From positions 1-64,000 of the forward strand of contig NW_025935823.1 in the NCBI RefSeq assembly GCF_000764305.2: a stretch of DNA of 64,000 nt. The letters run 5' to 3'. Source of the DNA: Hyalella azteca. Its lineage: Eukaryota; Arthropoda; Malacostraca; Amphipoda; Hyalellidae. Shown piece by piece: positions 11,921 through 24,600 of this stretch. Position numbers and translations under genes: made by a program. How positions within the stretch are numbered: position 1 is the stretch's first letter; each line of letters starts with the position of its first letter. The notes beneath the pieces were generated by a model. The model had not been told where the DNA came from. It saw nothing but the letters and a program-made list of their open reading frames with translations, and searched no databases.

Positions 11921-12790
11921 AGTGATACTCGTCACGTAATCGTTGTGTGTGTCCACGGCTCATCAAACAAGTTATTAGCGGACGTAATCGCGCTGTCACT
12001 TTCGGAGCCATTCGACGCCTCCATATGTTCATCCCAAAACCTGTATAAGCTCAATGAAACTTGAAAATTTTGTTACTGGAATCAAACTCGTATTGGAGGC
12101 ATTCTACAGTGCCGTTCAATTCTGATTGGGTATTCACTTTTTAGAGGAAAAAATTATGGCGAAATTTTTTCAGGTTGTACTTTGATCGCGGGCTTAATTT
12201 GAATGCCGCGCGCCAATACCTAGAATCCTATTTTAAGTTCAACGTTGATTTGGGGCTCAACAACTGCAAGTTCAAGTTCAATTTTAACTTACATTGCCTT
12301 TCTTTCTCTCGGGACGGTGGCTTGGTTTGGCCCACAAAATATCTACTGTTAACTGTCGGTTTTAATTTTTTTATTGACTTGCTCCATGTAACTGATGGCT
12401 TTAATGCTGATAGCTATAAAACTTGTAACTGATAGCTTTAATGCTCAAAATAATGACGAATAAGAGGATCGTAGGTTACTTTATCATTCTTTATATCGGT
12501 ACAAGTTTTTCCCAACGGTTAGATAGAACCTGATTAAATTATAAGTGCAAACTGTACGTACGTGATTGATAGGTAAAATAGAACAGATGTATGATATTTG
12601 TATTGCAGGAGCTGTCCCGAGATACATAAGTATTATTTGCACACAGCTTGTAAGAAATCTCTAATTTATTAATGTAGGCTCACCATAGACTTTTTATAAC
12701 GAGTTTCAAAGAATCCTGCAACTCATGATTGGTTGATTGCCGGGTTGATAATTGATTTAAAACGGCGTTAGAAGAATTTTCGAATTTGCA
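11921..12790. other. Non-coding stretch
   Basis: No gene recognised. A short duplication near 12385-12445 repeats aactgatggctttaatgct-like words (ctgatagctttaatgct). Otherwise ordinary AT-rich sequence. Confidence 0.5.
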
Positions 12791-12795
12791 GCCGA

Positions 12796-13020
12796 GCTAT
12801 TCCCGTATTACGTTGTATGCTATCTGATAAGCCCCTCCATCAGTGGGCTGTTCCCGTATTACGCCAGATCTCCCCCCCCCCAAAGTCAGTGAGCTGTTCC
12901 CGTATTACGCTATATAGTTACTCCCTCCCACTTCGTCCGTGGACTATTTCGGCCGTATTACACAAGCCCCCTACCCTTCCGTCGGTGTTCTGTTCCCGTA
13001 TTATGCCCCCACCCCTCTGT
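12796..13020. repeat. Degenerate 46-51-bp tandem array, five units
   Basis: The motif gctgttcccgtattacg, or a close variant, starts at about 12796, 12847, 12893, 12943 and 12989. Between motifs are C-rich spacers of variable sequence, including a C10 run near 12871. The motif is better conserved than the spacers. The irregular period argues against recent slippage and for an older array. Confidence 0.8.
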
Positions 13021-16000
13021 CATTGCCCCTTCCGTGTGCCTCATTTAGCTTGCAAATTACGACCGAAGCTTTAGAGCTCGCGAGTTGGACCTTTTGAGAG
13101 CAAATCTGGCCCGCTGTTTCATTTTTCCTCGCCCATTTCTTTGAGCAGGCTTGAGACTCCTACAGAATGGAGGTGATTCTCGAAATGAGGCCACAAATGG
13201 AAACGCAGTTCATCCGTAATTCAGTGAAAAGAATGTCATTTTTCCTTGTCGGGGATTACAGACGGCAACATTCGTGGAAACCGAGCTTAATTTTGTCCTG
13301 TTCATAACATCGTTCGAGCGTTAGGCTCATTTATGCGTGAGGCAATACTTTCAATCCCGCTCATCATTTTAGATTTCAAGTGAAATTATTGAACAATGTA
13401 GCTCATGCTTTCATACAAACCTCGAAACGCTCTCCAATTACGGCGTAATGCAAGGAAATAAAGATGCTAACAATAATGGACGCGGTCTCTTTTCAACCAA
13501 AAGACATACAGTGCATTTGCTCAAATTTCCGATCTCGATGAAATTGCCTCCCTTCATTACGAAGTTTTCGACGTCTAATTAAGGGGAAGTTACGTACGCT
13601 GGCTGTAAGATTTATCATAGAAGGCTTTTCATGACGGTTTACTGCGTCTCTGGTCGGTCACGTTGTCTTATGACATTCTTAATTTTTACTTTCACCGGCG
13701 TGCTTCAATTGGCACTGCAGCAATTAATCCGCTATTATTAGTGTATTTTAAGCGATTTTTTAACCGATGTCATGTGTGTTTTTTTAAGCTTAATATCATC
13801 TTAATTTGCCTACTAAATACTGACGGTCGGCCTGAAACTTCATAGGTTGGAAACGACGGTCATGCATTTACATACAACTCATAATTATGGGTTGAATGTT
13901 GTAGCGTTAATTCGAAATTTAGTGCAAGTTTGCCTTGAAAGACGGTGCAATTTCTCATCTACTATATCTTGATATAAAAATTTTTCGCGATCGGATAATA
14001 ACAAGTGTCATACTAGAATTTTTTGCGTCGCACAAGTGCCGCGAAAGATATTTCTATTCATTCAGTGCAAAGAAGTCAAGTATTTATTCCCGCTTTCATG
14101 CATTCATGCGATCAAATTACGTCATGAAAATGTTCCTCTTCAACAGATCTTGCTGTAGATTAAGGCAGATCCGTAACGGCTTTCGCATAATTTTCTTTAA
14201 CCAGGAAGATTTCTTTTTAGATGGCATATAAAGTGCACCAGCCATTCTCGGTAGCCTTTAGCGTTAAAAATCGCATGCAAACAAGCATTTATATTGCGCT
14301 GTTGGTTGTTATTCGTGCTTTTAAAAATAGAATTAATGGGAGCTCCTTCTCCTCTTGCGAAAGCCTGGAGTTTCAATTGCTTGATTTTTTGCCATGTTCT
14401 ATAGAAAATCTTGGCTCTTTCAGTGGGCGTTCTTCAATGGCAGGCGAGTTCCAGCTGAGTCTCAGGAGCAAAGAGGCTATATTTTGGTTCAACTGCTCCT
14501 CAGAATGACGAAATCGCGCCCTTACTTTTACTGCCCATCACCCATTGAATGCCGAATTATTCACGGTGCTCCTTATTTTAGTTTACCTTTACATTTTTCA
14601 GTTACTTCTCTGATATTTTTGTGTTATAAGCTAAAGACTGTCGATGTCAGTTAGAAGCAGTCAGTTACTATCATTTGGTGCATTGGCAGTCCAGTGGATG
14701 TGTACCGCCCAGTGGCTGCATGCGTTCAGTGACTGGACACTGACATGTAGCTGTGACCAGTGGCTGAGTCCAATGGCTGAATCTAAATGCTATTGTTTTC
14801 TTTTAAGTATTTTAAGTTAGCGCAAGTTTTCATTCATTTGGTATGTACACCCCCGTTGTTTTCTTTAACTGAAGAATGAATTTGTATGACAATATTACTC
14901 ACCTTTCTCAAGCCACAAAATGAGAAAGTCACAATTACAATTGCATTCATGCAAGTGCATGGAACGATCGGAAATTCGATACTATACCTCATCATGGTGA
15001 ACTATTATGAATCTTCAATGAACATTATTTAAGGCTCAGTCATGGTCAATAATATGAATAAGAATAGGCTTTGGTATGCATGGATGTATGCTATATAGTG
15101 AGTTGTGGTACTTGGAATATCGTCGAAAAACTTGTGACTTATTGTGACTAATCATATATCTTTATCCATCTTAAACGCGTATCTTTACGTTAAAAAGGCG
15201 ACAAGACTGCGAAACAATGTCAATCGTATTAATTTTTCTCTATTTTACACTATTTACATACCTGTTGATTACGACGATGATATTAGAATGTTCTTAGAAA
15301 CAAATGGTAAATACGCTACAGTTTCTTGAAAGTTAGAACGCAGCAAGATTGCTCATGTATCCTTGATCCTTCCACTTTGCTCTGATCTTTGGTCTTGAAT
15401 GAAGAACCGACGAATGACTGGAATCTTTCCTGCGCACTTTATTTGTAGGCCGTCTAGTCTTTGAGTTGCTGCCTATTGGCCGTGCAACTCAAATTTTCCG
15501 AATAATCAAGCGCTGGATAAATATTTCAATTGCCCAAGTCGACGCTGCTGGATGCAATAAAACAGCTATCATTTGACAAGGAAAATACAGACCTGCCGTG
15601 TCACTTTGAAGTTTTGGCTGCCGAGTTTTATATATTGATTGCAAATTTCTATGATGAAAACGGCAAATAGTATCTGATTGGAGGCTGTATTTTTGTACAC
15701 TATGGCTCATATGGATTAGAGACTGCGAATTTCCTCAATACTTTTGGCGGGTCTTAGCAGTTTAACCTGTTAGGCATTGTTCTATCAAAGGTTTCATATC
15801 TCATTGTTACTCATATGTTAGTGGCGCATCTCGCAAAAACGGCCATGTCGCTTTTGATCTAAGCCACCAGAACAGAGACCTGGAAGCTACAACTATACAT
15901 ATATAACGTTTTCATACTGGAAACACTAGTTTTGTACATTTTACATTGTAATAGTAACGATAAAACTTTATTATTTCCATTTGTGAGTAGATCATATCAT

Positions 16001-16080
16001 TCCTGGTCAATTTTTTGTAGTAAAATTTCTGTGAGTGTACCTGGATAGTTAGTATAAAATGTTTTTCCTCTCTCTGGCAG
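13021..16080. other. Non-coding stretch
   Basis: No gene recognised. Around 14660-14790 the words cagtggctg and cagtcagt/cagtgact recur irregularly, a very degenerate cluster. Open frames of 60-98 codons near 13.9-14.7 kb are T-rich and unsupported. Confidence 0.5.
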
Positions 16081-16203
16081 GTAAGAACGCGTTGCCATGA
16101 CGACGCCGTCGCAGCCTCACGCCTCCGGTGCTCCAATCTTAGCAGGGACTCCGTACGCAGCTGTGAGACCAGGCAAAACTGCCACATGCTGTTCACTTTT
16201 TAA
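16081..16203. other. Sharp GC-rich patch beside a splice-like junction
   Basis: G+C jumps from about 30% to about 60% exactly after the sequence ttcctctctctggcag at 16080, which reads as a strong splice acceptor on the plus strand. The plus frame from 16081 is open for 40 codons to TAA at 16201-16203 and is rich in C, R and S. The next bases, gtaaga, also make cag|gtaaga a good donor, so the junction is ambiguous. On the minus strand an ATG at 16196 opens about 38 GC-rich codons with very high third-position G+C (near 78% by hand count) and continues into the AT-rich flank. I do not recognise either product. An exon on one strand is plausible. Confidence 0.2.
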
Positions 16204-16460
16204 TCTCCTTGATTATCATTTTGTCTTCTCCCCTTAATGTCTATTTAATCCTCTGCACTTGATGCTCATTTGTTATATTCTACTTGATGTCCAATTAGTC
16301 TTCTCAATTTGTTGCCCATTTATTCTCCACTAAGTTACTTTTACTAGTTATTCACCACTCATTGTTCATTTAGTCTCCTTCACTTACGTAATGTTCACCA
16401 AGTCTCCTCCACCTAACGTAATGTTCACTAAGTCTTCTCCATTTAATCAATTGCTATCAC
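16204..16460. repeat. Degenerate tandem array, about 27-31 bp
   Basis: Words of the type (a)tgttcaytaagtctyctcc recur through this stretch. The last two units (about 16386-16447) are clear, with a 31-bp period around acgtaatgttcac. Earlier units are more diverged. The plus strand is pyrimidine-rich throughout. Confidence 0.6.
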
Positions 16461-19459
16461 CCAAGTAAGTCAAACCTGTGCAAGCAATTGCCTTGCAAGC
16501 AGCCAGAAGTTATTACTTTAACGCTGTTTGGTTTAGGCCGCTAAATAGATTACCTTGAATGCGTCCGGACTTTGTCCACGCTGCATGGCACACTCGTGAC
16601 GATAAGAACGATAAGAAAGTTTCATCATAGCGTTATAAACTGTTCGGCGCCTTTACAAGCCTGAAGTAATCTTATATGCTTGTTTGACTTTAGCACGAGT
16701 CTTACAACCTTTTTATTAGTCGTCGCGTCACTTCATAGGTCTGTTGGTGTATGAATTTCCTTATTTTTACATGAATTTCAGCAATTGATGCTGTCGTACG
16801 AGTTTTTAGCGTTACTGTATGCCTACCAGGCTTTTAAATCCTATAAACATTTTTTACTTCAAATTTTCCATGCAATTTAGCTCCATGAACGGATTTTTTC
16901 ATTCTGCATTACAATCGTATCCATCATTTTTTTTAGCCAACTCCTGCGATTGCGAGAGCTAACGTTTAAGAGATGCTCCGTGAGTGGGTGTGAGTGGGCA
17001 TAAGCGGTCGATGTTACCTGAAAAAATCTTTATTGAATTACAGGCGCCGAGCAACGAGATTATCTCGTGTTTATCTGCTGGAAAATCGCACCGAGCTTTG
17101 GTAGCACACGTTGATCTAACGCTCCTATATAGCGCTGCCGCTAATCACGCAGAGTTCTTCCCGTACGTTCTTGTCATGTGAAAATAGTTGATAGTGCAAA
17201 TATTTAGGGTCTCATTTACTATGACCGCGCTCATAATTTTCTACACAAGCACTTCGAAATCTCGAAAGTAGAGATTGATTCACTTAATCCATCGAAGATT
17301 GATTTTTCGTCGTTTCGTGCTGAAATTAATAATTCGCGGATATATAAGAAGATTTTGTTTTTTTTAGTGGCATTGATACATTATTTTCATGGGAGGATTA
17401 AACAAAAAAAAAATGACGCAATAAAAAGAATTTTCATGACGTCATGCAAATAGCGTCATGGCAACAGTTATAGGTAAGGCGAGTGCAGGCAACCTCGACG
17501 TGCTTCACTGAACGCGTTTCTCTCGCGCGTGGAAAATTACCGAGTTGACAGAACTGGAAAACCCATTCCTCTGTGAAAATTATGGGCGCAAAATTGGCAG
17601 CCAATTTAGGTCCTATAGATGGCCACCGATGATCCTCCTCTTATTTCAACAAAGGATGTCATTCTGAGAGCGCCCACCTGCAATAGATTTCTCTTACCGT
17701 ACCGAAATATTGAACAATACATGAATTATCAATTTTAAACATATTTTTAAGACGCTTTCGTTGTTCTTGGAATTTGTTGTTCGTTGTTTCATAGTGTTTT
17801 TGGAATTTGTTTGGAAATGAATTAATTTCCTCATGGATTGCATATGCATGTGCCATGAAAGCACTCAAAAAACATGCCAAAATACTTGAAAGAGTTTTGC
17901 CAACTTTAATGGTCGTAGATTAGTGGCGATAAACCAGAGCCAATTCCATTTTTTTTTGTTCTGGCTGAACGCTATGTGGGATTGTTAGGTGCAAAGATTG
18001 CATGCAGACTGCCATCAGTGATTGGTTGTGAAGGTCAGCCGAATTATACGTAAGTGCTAAAGTCTTTACTTATCAAGCCATCGGAGACAGACTGCGTAGC
18101 TTGAAAGCATCAATTTAGGTGTCCAAATGGAGAGGTGTGTTACAGTGCTAACTGAACGCCAATCAGTAAGTTCAAATTCATTTGTTATCATCGAGTGGCT
18201 TCAATAACGAATGCTCTGTATTTCTTGTACGCTCTACAAATAATTTAGATGGTTGAATTCATATTCTGAATATTAAAATGCACTTACAAAAAAAATTAAT
18301 ACCCAAATAGTTCTTATCTATATCTTGACGAGTTCGTCATTCCAGTAATGGCCTTACAACTTCACCTCAGCTATACAAAAATTCAGGAAAATCATAAATT
18401 TTTATGAGATAGGCGTAAATCTCAGTATACCCGCACGATGAAATTAATCTACTGTTAAACTTATTTATTTGGCCAATTTTGGTTGCAGGTAGAAATTCCT
18501 AAAAGTTTGAAAACATTTCATCATCATCTGCATTGTGAATATGCAAATGAAGGACTCGGCCATTTTCAAGCACTTTTTATGTGTTCGATCCAAAACAGAG
18601 TCCTGTGCCTTGAATCCGTCAGAAACTTTCGCCTGTCGTTTGCCACAGCATAACTGCTTTTGGGAGACATCGTTTAAAGCAAATTACAGTGAAGAGCTCA
18701 AGCAAAAACTTCGGACGAAACTGCGAGGTGAACCTGCATGCTCGACAAGCGCTTGCTTCCATGCAACTCCATCTTATTTACCTTCGTAGCGTCTGGAACT
18801 TTTTCTCTCTCATAATTGTCGAGTGGGGGCCAAGGAAAGATGTTTCTGCTACTGCTTTTCTCCGCTACATTCGAAAATTTTACGGTCGCTAACCAGACCC
18901 CTCAAATGTGCAGTCTTGTTACCGCTATATGTCTCATTGCTTCAAAATTAACACGTGATGTTTTTTTTTGTTTCCATTGCTCATTTTAAGCAGATAGTTT
19001 ATACATACATTAATAAATTGTTCAGATAGGCATCTCTGCATTATGAATTTCGGTGAATTGAAGATATTTGCTAATTTTAGTTGTAATTAATTTGATTACC
19101 AAGTCAGGATAAACTTAATTGGTAAACTGCGAATGAATTTGTCAATAATGGCTCATATTCATGATCCAACGCTTCATCATGGGGCTTAATTCGTGTCCCT
19201 TTTGTCGACTGCAACGCAATTATTAAGTGGAAGTGATAACTTATTCTCGCAGCTTACAACTAAATTTAAGTGCAATGCCGCGTGCAGCCCGTGTTGCTGT
19301 CTCCATAGATACCTTTTATTGTGGTTCAATTCAGTCACCCAATTGACGGTTATATATGTTTAAATAATATGCGTTTAAAAATTAATTTTAAAGACAACGC
19401 TTCTAAAGAATACAGTGTCTCCGATGTTACACACCTACAATGAATTCCTAATTTTATTT
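16461..19459. other. Non-coding stretch
   Basis: No gene recognised. A perfect CRE-type octamer TGACGTCA (17437-17444) overlaps an octamer motif ATGCAAAT (17444-17451), probably by chance. Around 18535-18790 a plus-strand open frame of about 84 codons (ATG at 18541) has raised G+C but no recognisable domain. Confidence 0.45.
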
Positions 19460-19830
19460 TCATACATAAAAAATTAATTTTTAAAATTTTTTAATATATG
19501 AAAAAATTTAAATTTCCAAAATTATTTATTCTGTCAATTGATTCATGCATTGTCTCCAACTTTACGCAAGTGTGCAAAATTTCAAATCGATTGGACAGGA
19601 AGAAGTGTGTTGAATATCGATTATAAGATTTGTAGAAGACAAAATTGTTTTTCAAATTTTTTTAGTTCAATCTTTTTTTTTAATTTTTAAAATTATAATC
19701 TGTCAATTGATTCATGCATTGTCTCCGAGTTTACGCAAGTCTGCAAAATTTCAGATCGATTGGAGAGAGAAGTGTGTTAAATATCGAGTATAAGATTTGT
19801 AGCAGACAGACAACAAGAAGTGAAGTTAAT
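19460..19830. repeat. Pair of diverged ~110-bp direct repeats
   Basis: The block starting ctgtcaattgattcatgc at 19531 returns at 19700, 169 bp later. Both copies run on through tttacgcaagt, gcaaaatttca and atcgattgga to aagatttgtag. Both are preceded by AT-rich sequence with taatttttaaaat-type words. The second copy ends in a short agacagaca run (about 19804-19811). The layout suggests an old mobile-element terminus duplicated in place. I cannot name the family. Confidence 0.75.
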
Positions 19831-22800
19831 TAAAGAGAAGTGTTGCAATAAGTTCCGAATCAGAGGGTGAACTCCACTAAATTCTTAAGAATTAATAAAG
19901 TTATTTATTCACAGCATAGGCAACGGCCACAATCCGCCAACATAGGTTGAAATTTCAAAATATGTCGGTGCTATGAGAATTATTATGTCAAATGCTCAGC
20001 AGAATAAGTAAAATAATTTAATATAATAATGCCAACCATAATCTAAGAAATTAATTACTAAATTACTCGCATCCCAACACGACGTACGACTAATCATTGT
20101 TAATTATTATTGTATACTTTTGTATTGTAATGAACGTTGAAGCTGTGGGAACATAGTGATTAAAAGTTGTTCTCTGCTCTATAAAGTTGATGGTCTGTAG
20201 ACGGCATTAGTTTCTTTATGTTAATAATACACGAAATCTTTGACGTCAGCAATTTTACAATTCAATTCCTGATCGTTCATGTCTCATTTTTAGAAGACAA
20301 CACGTCTGAAGATTCGATGAAGAGCTCCAAGAAATGAAGCCACAGAATTCCGATTGAATCAATATTAATCACACAAATGAATCAATATGAACTTTGCTGC
20401 AAATATAATAGTAACAGCTCGCATCACGCACTTGATGCGATATTTTCTACTAATTAAGGAGTTGCATATCATCAATATCAGTTGTATTAGGTGTGAAATA
20501 TAATTATTGCAAGTTTTTTAGATGTCCTAAAAAAATAAACGAAGTTCTATCCACTAATATCGAAGGTTTTTCTTATTGCTGATATTTATGAAGCAAATTA
20601 ATAACAATACTCTAAACGTGACCAGTGCTATATTCTGTGTCTATATTCGGTGCCTTGGTTTGTTCTCTGATTACGATTATTATTTGGTTCCTTACAAAAT
20701 AATCTTGCATGTATTTATATAAATGGTGAGACTTCTGTGCCTCGTTTATAGCCTCAAAATCATAGCGCTGAGGTCACTGCATATCATTACTGCATCATTA
20801 CTTCTGTTTTTATTTATTAACGATAAGCATATTCATGACTTTGATATCGACAGGATAGAAATATACTAAAATCTTTCCCGCAATTGAGGTTATAAGGCTT
20901 TATAAGAAGTGTGAAAATGATTTTATATTTATCAACATAACAGAAGTATTCACCTGTAAATTTTCATTGTTATGTTGGCAAAAAATTCACTGTTAAAAAA
21001 ATCTATTAATAAAATTAATGTCTTACGTGCATACGTCTTCTGTAAAACTAATGATATTGTAAACGATATGAGCAGAATATAAAATCGAAGCTTAAATTAT
21101 TGAAAACATCTCGATGGTACCATTTTCTTAACATCTTTATTAATTCGTAGTTAAGTAATAAATCAAGTCGTGACTTTCGTTTCTAGCTCATAAACTCGCC
21201 AATATAATCCAAATTTGTTTTTTTTTTCACAGATCGTTCCAAGTTCAATCCTCGCCTTAAACAGTTCTATTAATAACTGCTCCTTATTAATTTAATGTGT
21301 ATGGCTGCACTCGTGCGTCAGCGGGCAATAGTTCGTGGCGAGATATAGTTCAAAACTTGCAGGCAACTTCCAGCACGGATTGATTTACTTGATTTAATCC
21401 AATCAATTCCATTCTCTTTTATAGTGGCTCTGAATAATGGCAACTGATTTTATTGATTCAATCCTCAATTATGCTCTCATTCATATAGTGTTGCTGAAAT
21501 ATGGGATTACTAATAAGACAGTTAACCTCACGTGGTGTTTGCCGATATATAGTGAAAAGGAGCCATTTGAAAGATGTAGTTCGATTTACATTTCTCATCT
21601 CTCACAAAAATGTTTAAAATGCAAGAAAATTTGGAAAGATTTCAAAGCCAAAACTAGAGTCTCCATCTTCAGTCACATAGACCAGGCATACAAATTTGAA
21701 ATTTTTCATGTACAGGTCTGGACCGTCACTGTTCTAATGTCGTACTATTTGTTTAGCGGTAGGAAGATCAGGTACGTAGGTAGGTACGTGCATTGATCAT
21801 AGTAATGGTAATAATTTTTTCGAGTGCGTTTGCAAAAAAAAACACTTGTTTTCATACTAACGAAAGTTTAGTAGTAATTTAGAGTTTTAGTGAATCAATG
21901 CATGACTCTATTGCATGTCTGAAGTTTTTCGAAGTTAGGTGCTAATTTAGAAAGTTTGTGCATTTTATATTGGCATTGATTCGCTCAACGCTTCTCTAAG
22001 CTCGAGTTTGTGTTCCAGTTATAAGATAAGATTATCAATACCCTTTGAGAGTATGGCAATAACTTGCCAGCTTAGACATGACCATCTATAAATATTGGCT
22101 CGCGTAGAACGTAGCTTCCCATTTATAAGAGGATAAAATCGAGAAGGCTTCGATCATTGTTAATTTATTACAAGTGAGGGTAGATAGTGATGCTCCAACA
22201 ACAAAATTAATTTAATTACGGGGAGTTCACTTAAAAATGACATTTTGTAGGCCGCCTGTAATTCGACCAGGATTTTCAATACATACTTGAACGCGTGCAT
22301 GTATCGTCAGAGCTGAATGAAACCATCAGAGTACAGGAGGCTGAAATCCATATGCCTCGGACATGACCAATATAGATATCGTAATAATGCTCATATTTAA
22401 AGATAAAATAATGTTTATTTTTGAGAGAATAGACGTGACGCAAACGTGCCTGGAAATCAATGAATAGAGTCTCTGTCCATGCTTATATGTTAAGCTTTAT
22501 GGCCATTTACAGATACACGAGTTAATGGAGCTATGATTCTAACTTTGATAAACATATCTATTTTATAGCAACAGTAGAATGTTAACTGATATTTTTAATG
22601 AATATTTTCTACCCTAATTTTCTGCAATGATTATCATCAAATCCAGTCAATAACTCAACCATATTACTTTTAAGATTCATAAAATCCTGTATTTTGATCC
22701 TGTCAAATTTGTGTTCATTATCAAGGTAAAATCTTGAATTAAATGATTACTTTCACTTGATCAGCCCTGCCCCAAATTCGGTTGATAATTCAAAGTTTTG

Positions 22801-24543
22801 CTTGGGCTGAACTTTCTCAGCAATCGAAACATAAACTTTTTGCTTAAATCATTGACTGTATCGTAAGAAAAAAACTAATCTTGCTATAAATAATAACGTG
22901 TTCTGATTGGTCCACTATGAATACCGGCTTAGAGTACAAGGTTCGTCCTACTAGCAATTTGCATGAACTACCAATAAAAATTGTCTGACAGAAATAGCCA
23001 AGCAATCACAGATCTCTTGAATCGTGCGATATTCGGCACGCACGTTCGGCACTTAGAAGGCTAGGCCAGGACTTATTCCTCAATCGAGTACAAGTACAAA
23101 TCCTGGATGGATTACTGTCCCACGTACAACTTACACTAGATTCTCTGATTTACTCACCGTGAAAATCTTAAAGATTCCCTAACAACGCACATAAACTTCG
23201 AATACAACTGATGATTAGATCGCTGATCGTTCCTGCTGCTTCGATCTCCAATACCTGATGTTTTAATTTAGATTCTAATCTAAACGTTCTAAATTTTAGA
23301 ACGTTGGATATTGTTCTTTCATTGACTATACCAGATGAAGTTTTACGTCACAGGTGTGCGTTTGCACAAATGTTGTCTATCACGGGCATTTATGTACAGA
23401 GTGACTTGTACGTGACCTAGAATTTTCTAGTAGGACAGATGCTCATCAAGTTTCGCTTTCCCTGCCCTACTGGTTTGATGTCCAGAATCTCGTAATTTTT
23501 TCGATGGCTAACTTTTTCTACGTTATGAGATTTTGAACAGTCTCATGCTTTAGATTGATTCTCGACAGATCTTTGACCCTTTCTATACCTCATTGAATTT
23601 CTCTCACCACTCACTGAGATTGATTCGCGTTCCAGTGAAGTTCTCACGAAAAACTTTTTCGTGGACAAACTCACACTTTCATTCATCAATGAGGCTCTTC
23701 TATAGGAATAGAAAAATATTGACTGACCTTTCTTCACAATCAAAGTCCTGAGTGAATTTATTTGTGCCTTATAGCTCAGGTACGAGAGGCATAAGCTAAT
23801 TATGAAAATTGTTCACCAATGAGACCTCATCTTTTGCTGTACAAATTGACGTTAATCAGCCTGCTACTTTATACCGGACTATAACCTAAATTCAGAGCCT
23901 CATCAAGAGTGTGTTGGTATGCATTCTCTACAAATGACCTCTCACCAACGCCCGGCTTGATTGATGCCAGCAAGTGCCCATTTGTCAGCTTTCTTTGCCA
24001 TGTTGGGCATGATTTCTTTTTTGTGACGTCCAATAAGATTGACCGGTCAAGCCCAATATTTGTCCGGAATGTGCGAGTTTTATGATAATATACAGTTAAC
24101 TTGCCGATACAGTTAACTTTTATTTCGCTGAGCTATTGATTCGTATTGATTTACGAGTATTAGGAAGCCTATTAAACCGCTATTGCAGAATACGAACTTC
24201 AATTCTTATTGAAACCATTAAATTGAAATTTGGAAGTATTTTAATTTTATGCATTTTTTCAATTTCCCTATACTGTGTACTCGCAACCCTAATGATTGAA
24301 GTCTGATCACCCCCAAGACTTTCAAAAATACAATCGCTTCATTATATTCAAGTAGACCACCTATATCCCTCAGTCAGGAATGCTCCAAATTTATTAATCT
24401 CGAAAAATAAATACGCAAATTGAATAAAGCAAGTCTTATGACGCACTGAAATGATGACGCGGCTGTTAACTTGAGTTCTGCACGTGATAAAAAATCAGTG
24501 TGTGTAAATAATAGAAATACATACATAGTAGAATACGTTTGTG
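19831..24543. other. Non-coding stretch with one inverted-repeat cluster
   Basis: No gene recognised. The 119-codon plus frame at 21437-21796 has an ATG but average composition and no family resemblance. At 23268-23305 two perfect inverted repeats abut: ttagatt-ct-aatctaa, then an 11-bp-stem palindrome around aacgttctaaa. Confidence 0.5.

Positions 24544-24600
<57 letters not shown>
24544..24600. repeat. (ATA)19 microsatellite
   Basis: Fifty-seven bases of uninterrupted ATA repeat. The purity suggests an actively slipping, probably polymorphic locus. Confidence 0.97.

Noticed and set aside
11577..12032. 151-codon His/Asp-repeat protein
   Set aside because: Openness follows from the 21-bp period; the unique flanks show no coding composition, and the opposite strand is open too.
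17437..17451. CRE plus octamer composite enhancer
   Set aside because: Two 8-mers overlapping by one base can occur by chance in 64 kb; nothing else nearby suggests a regulatory element.
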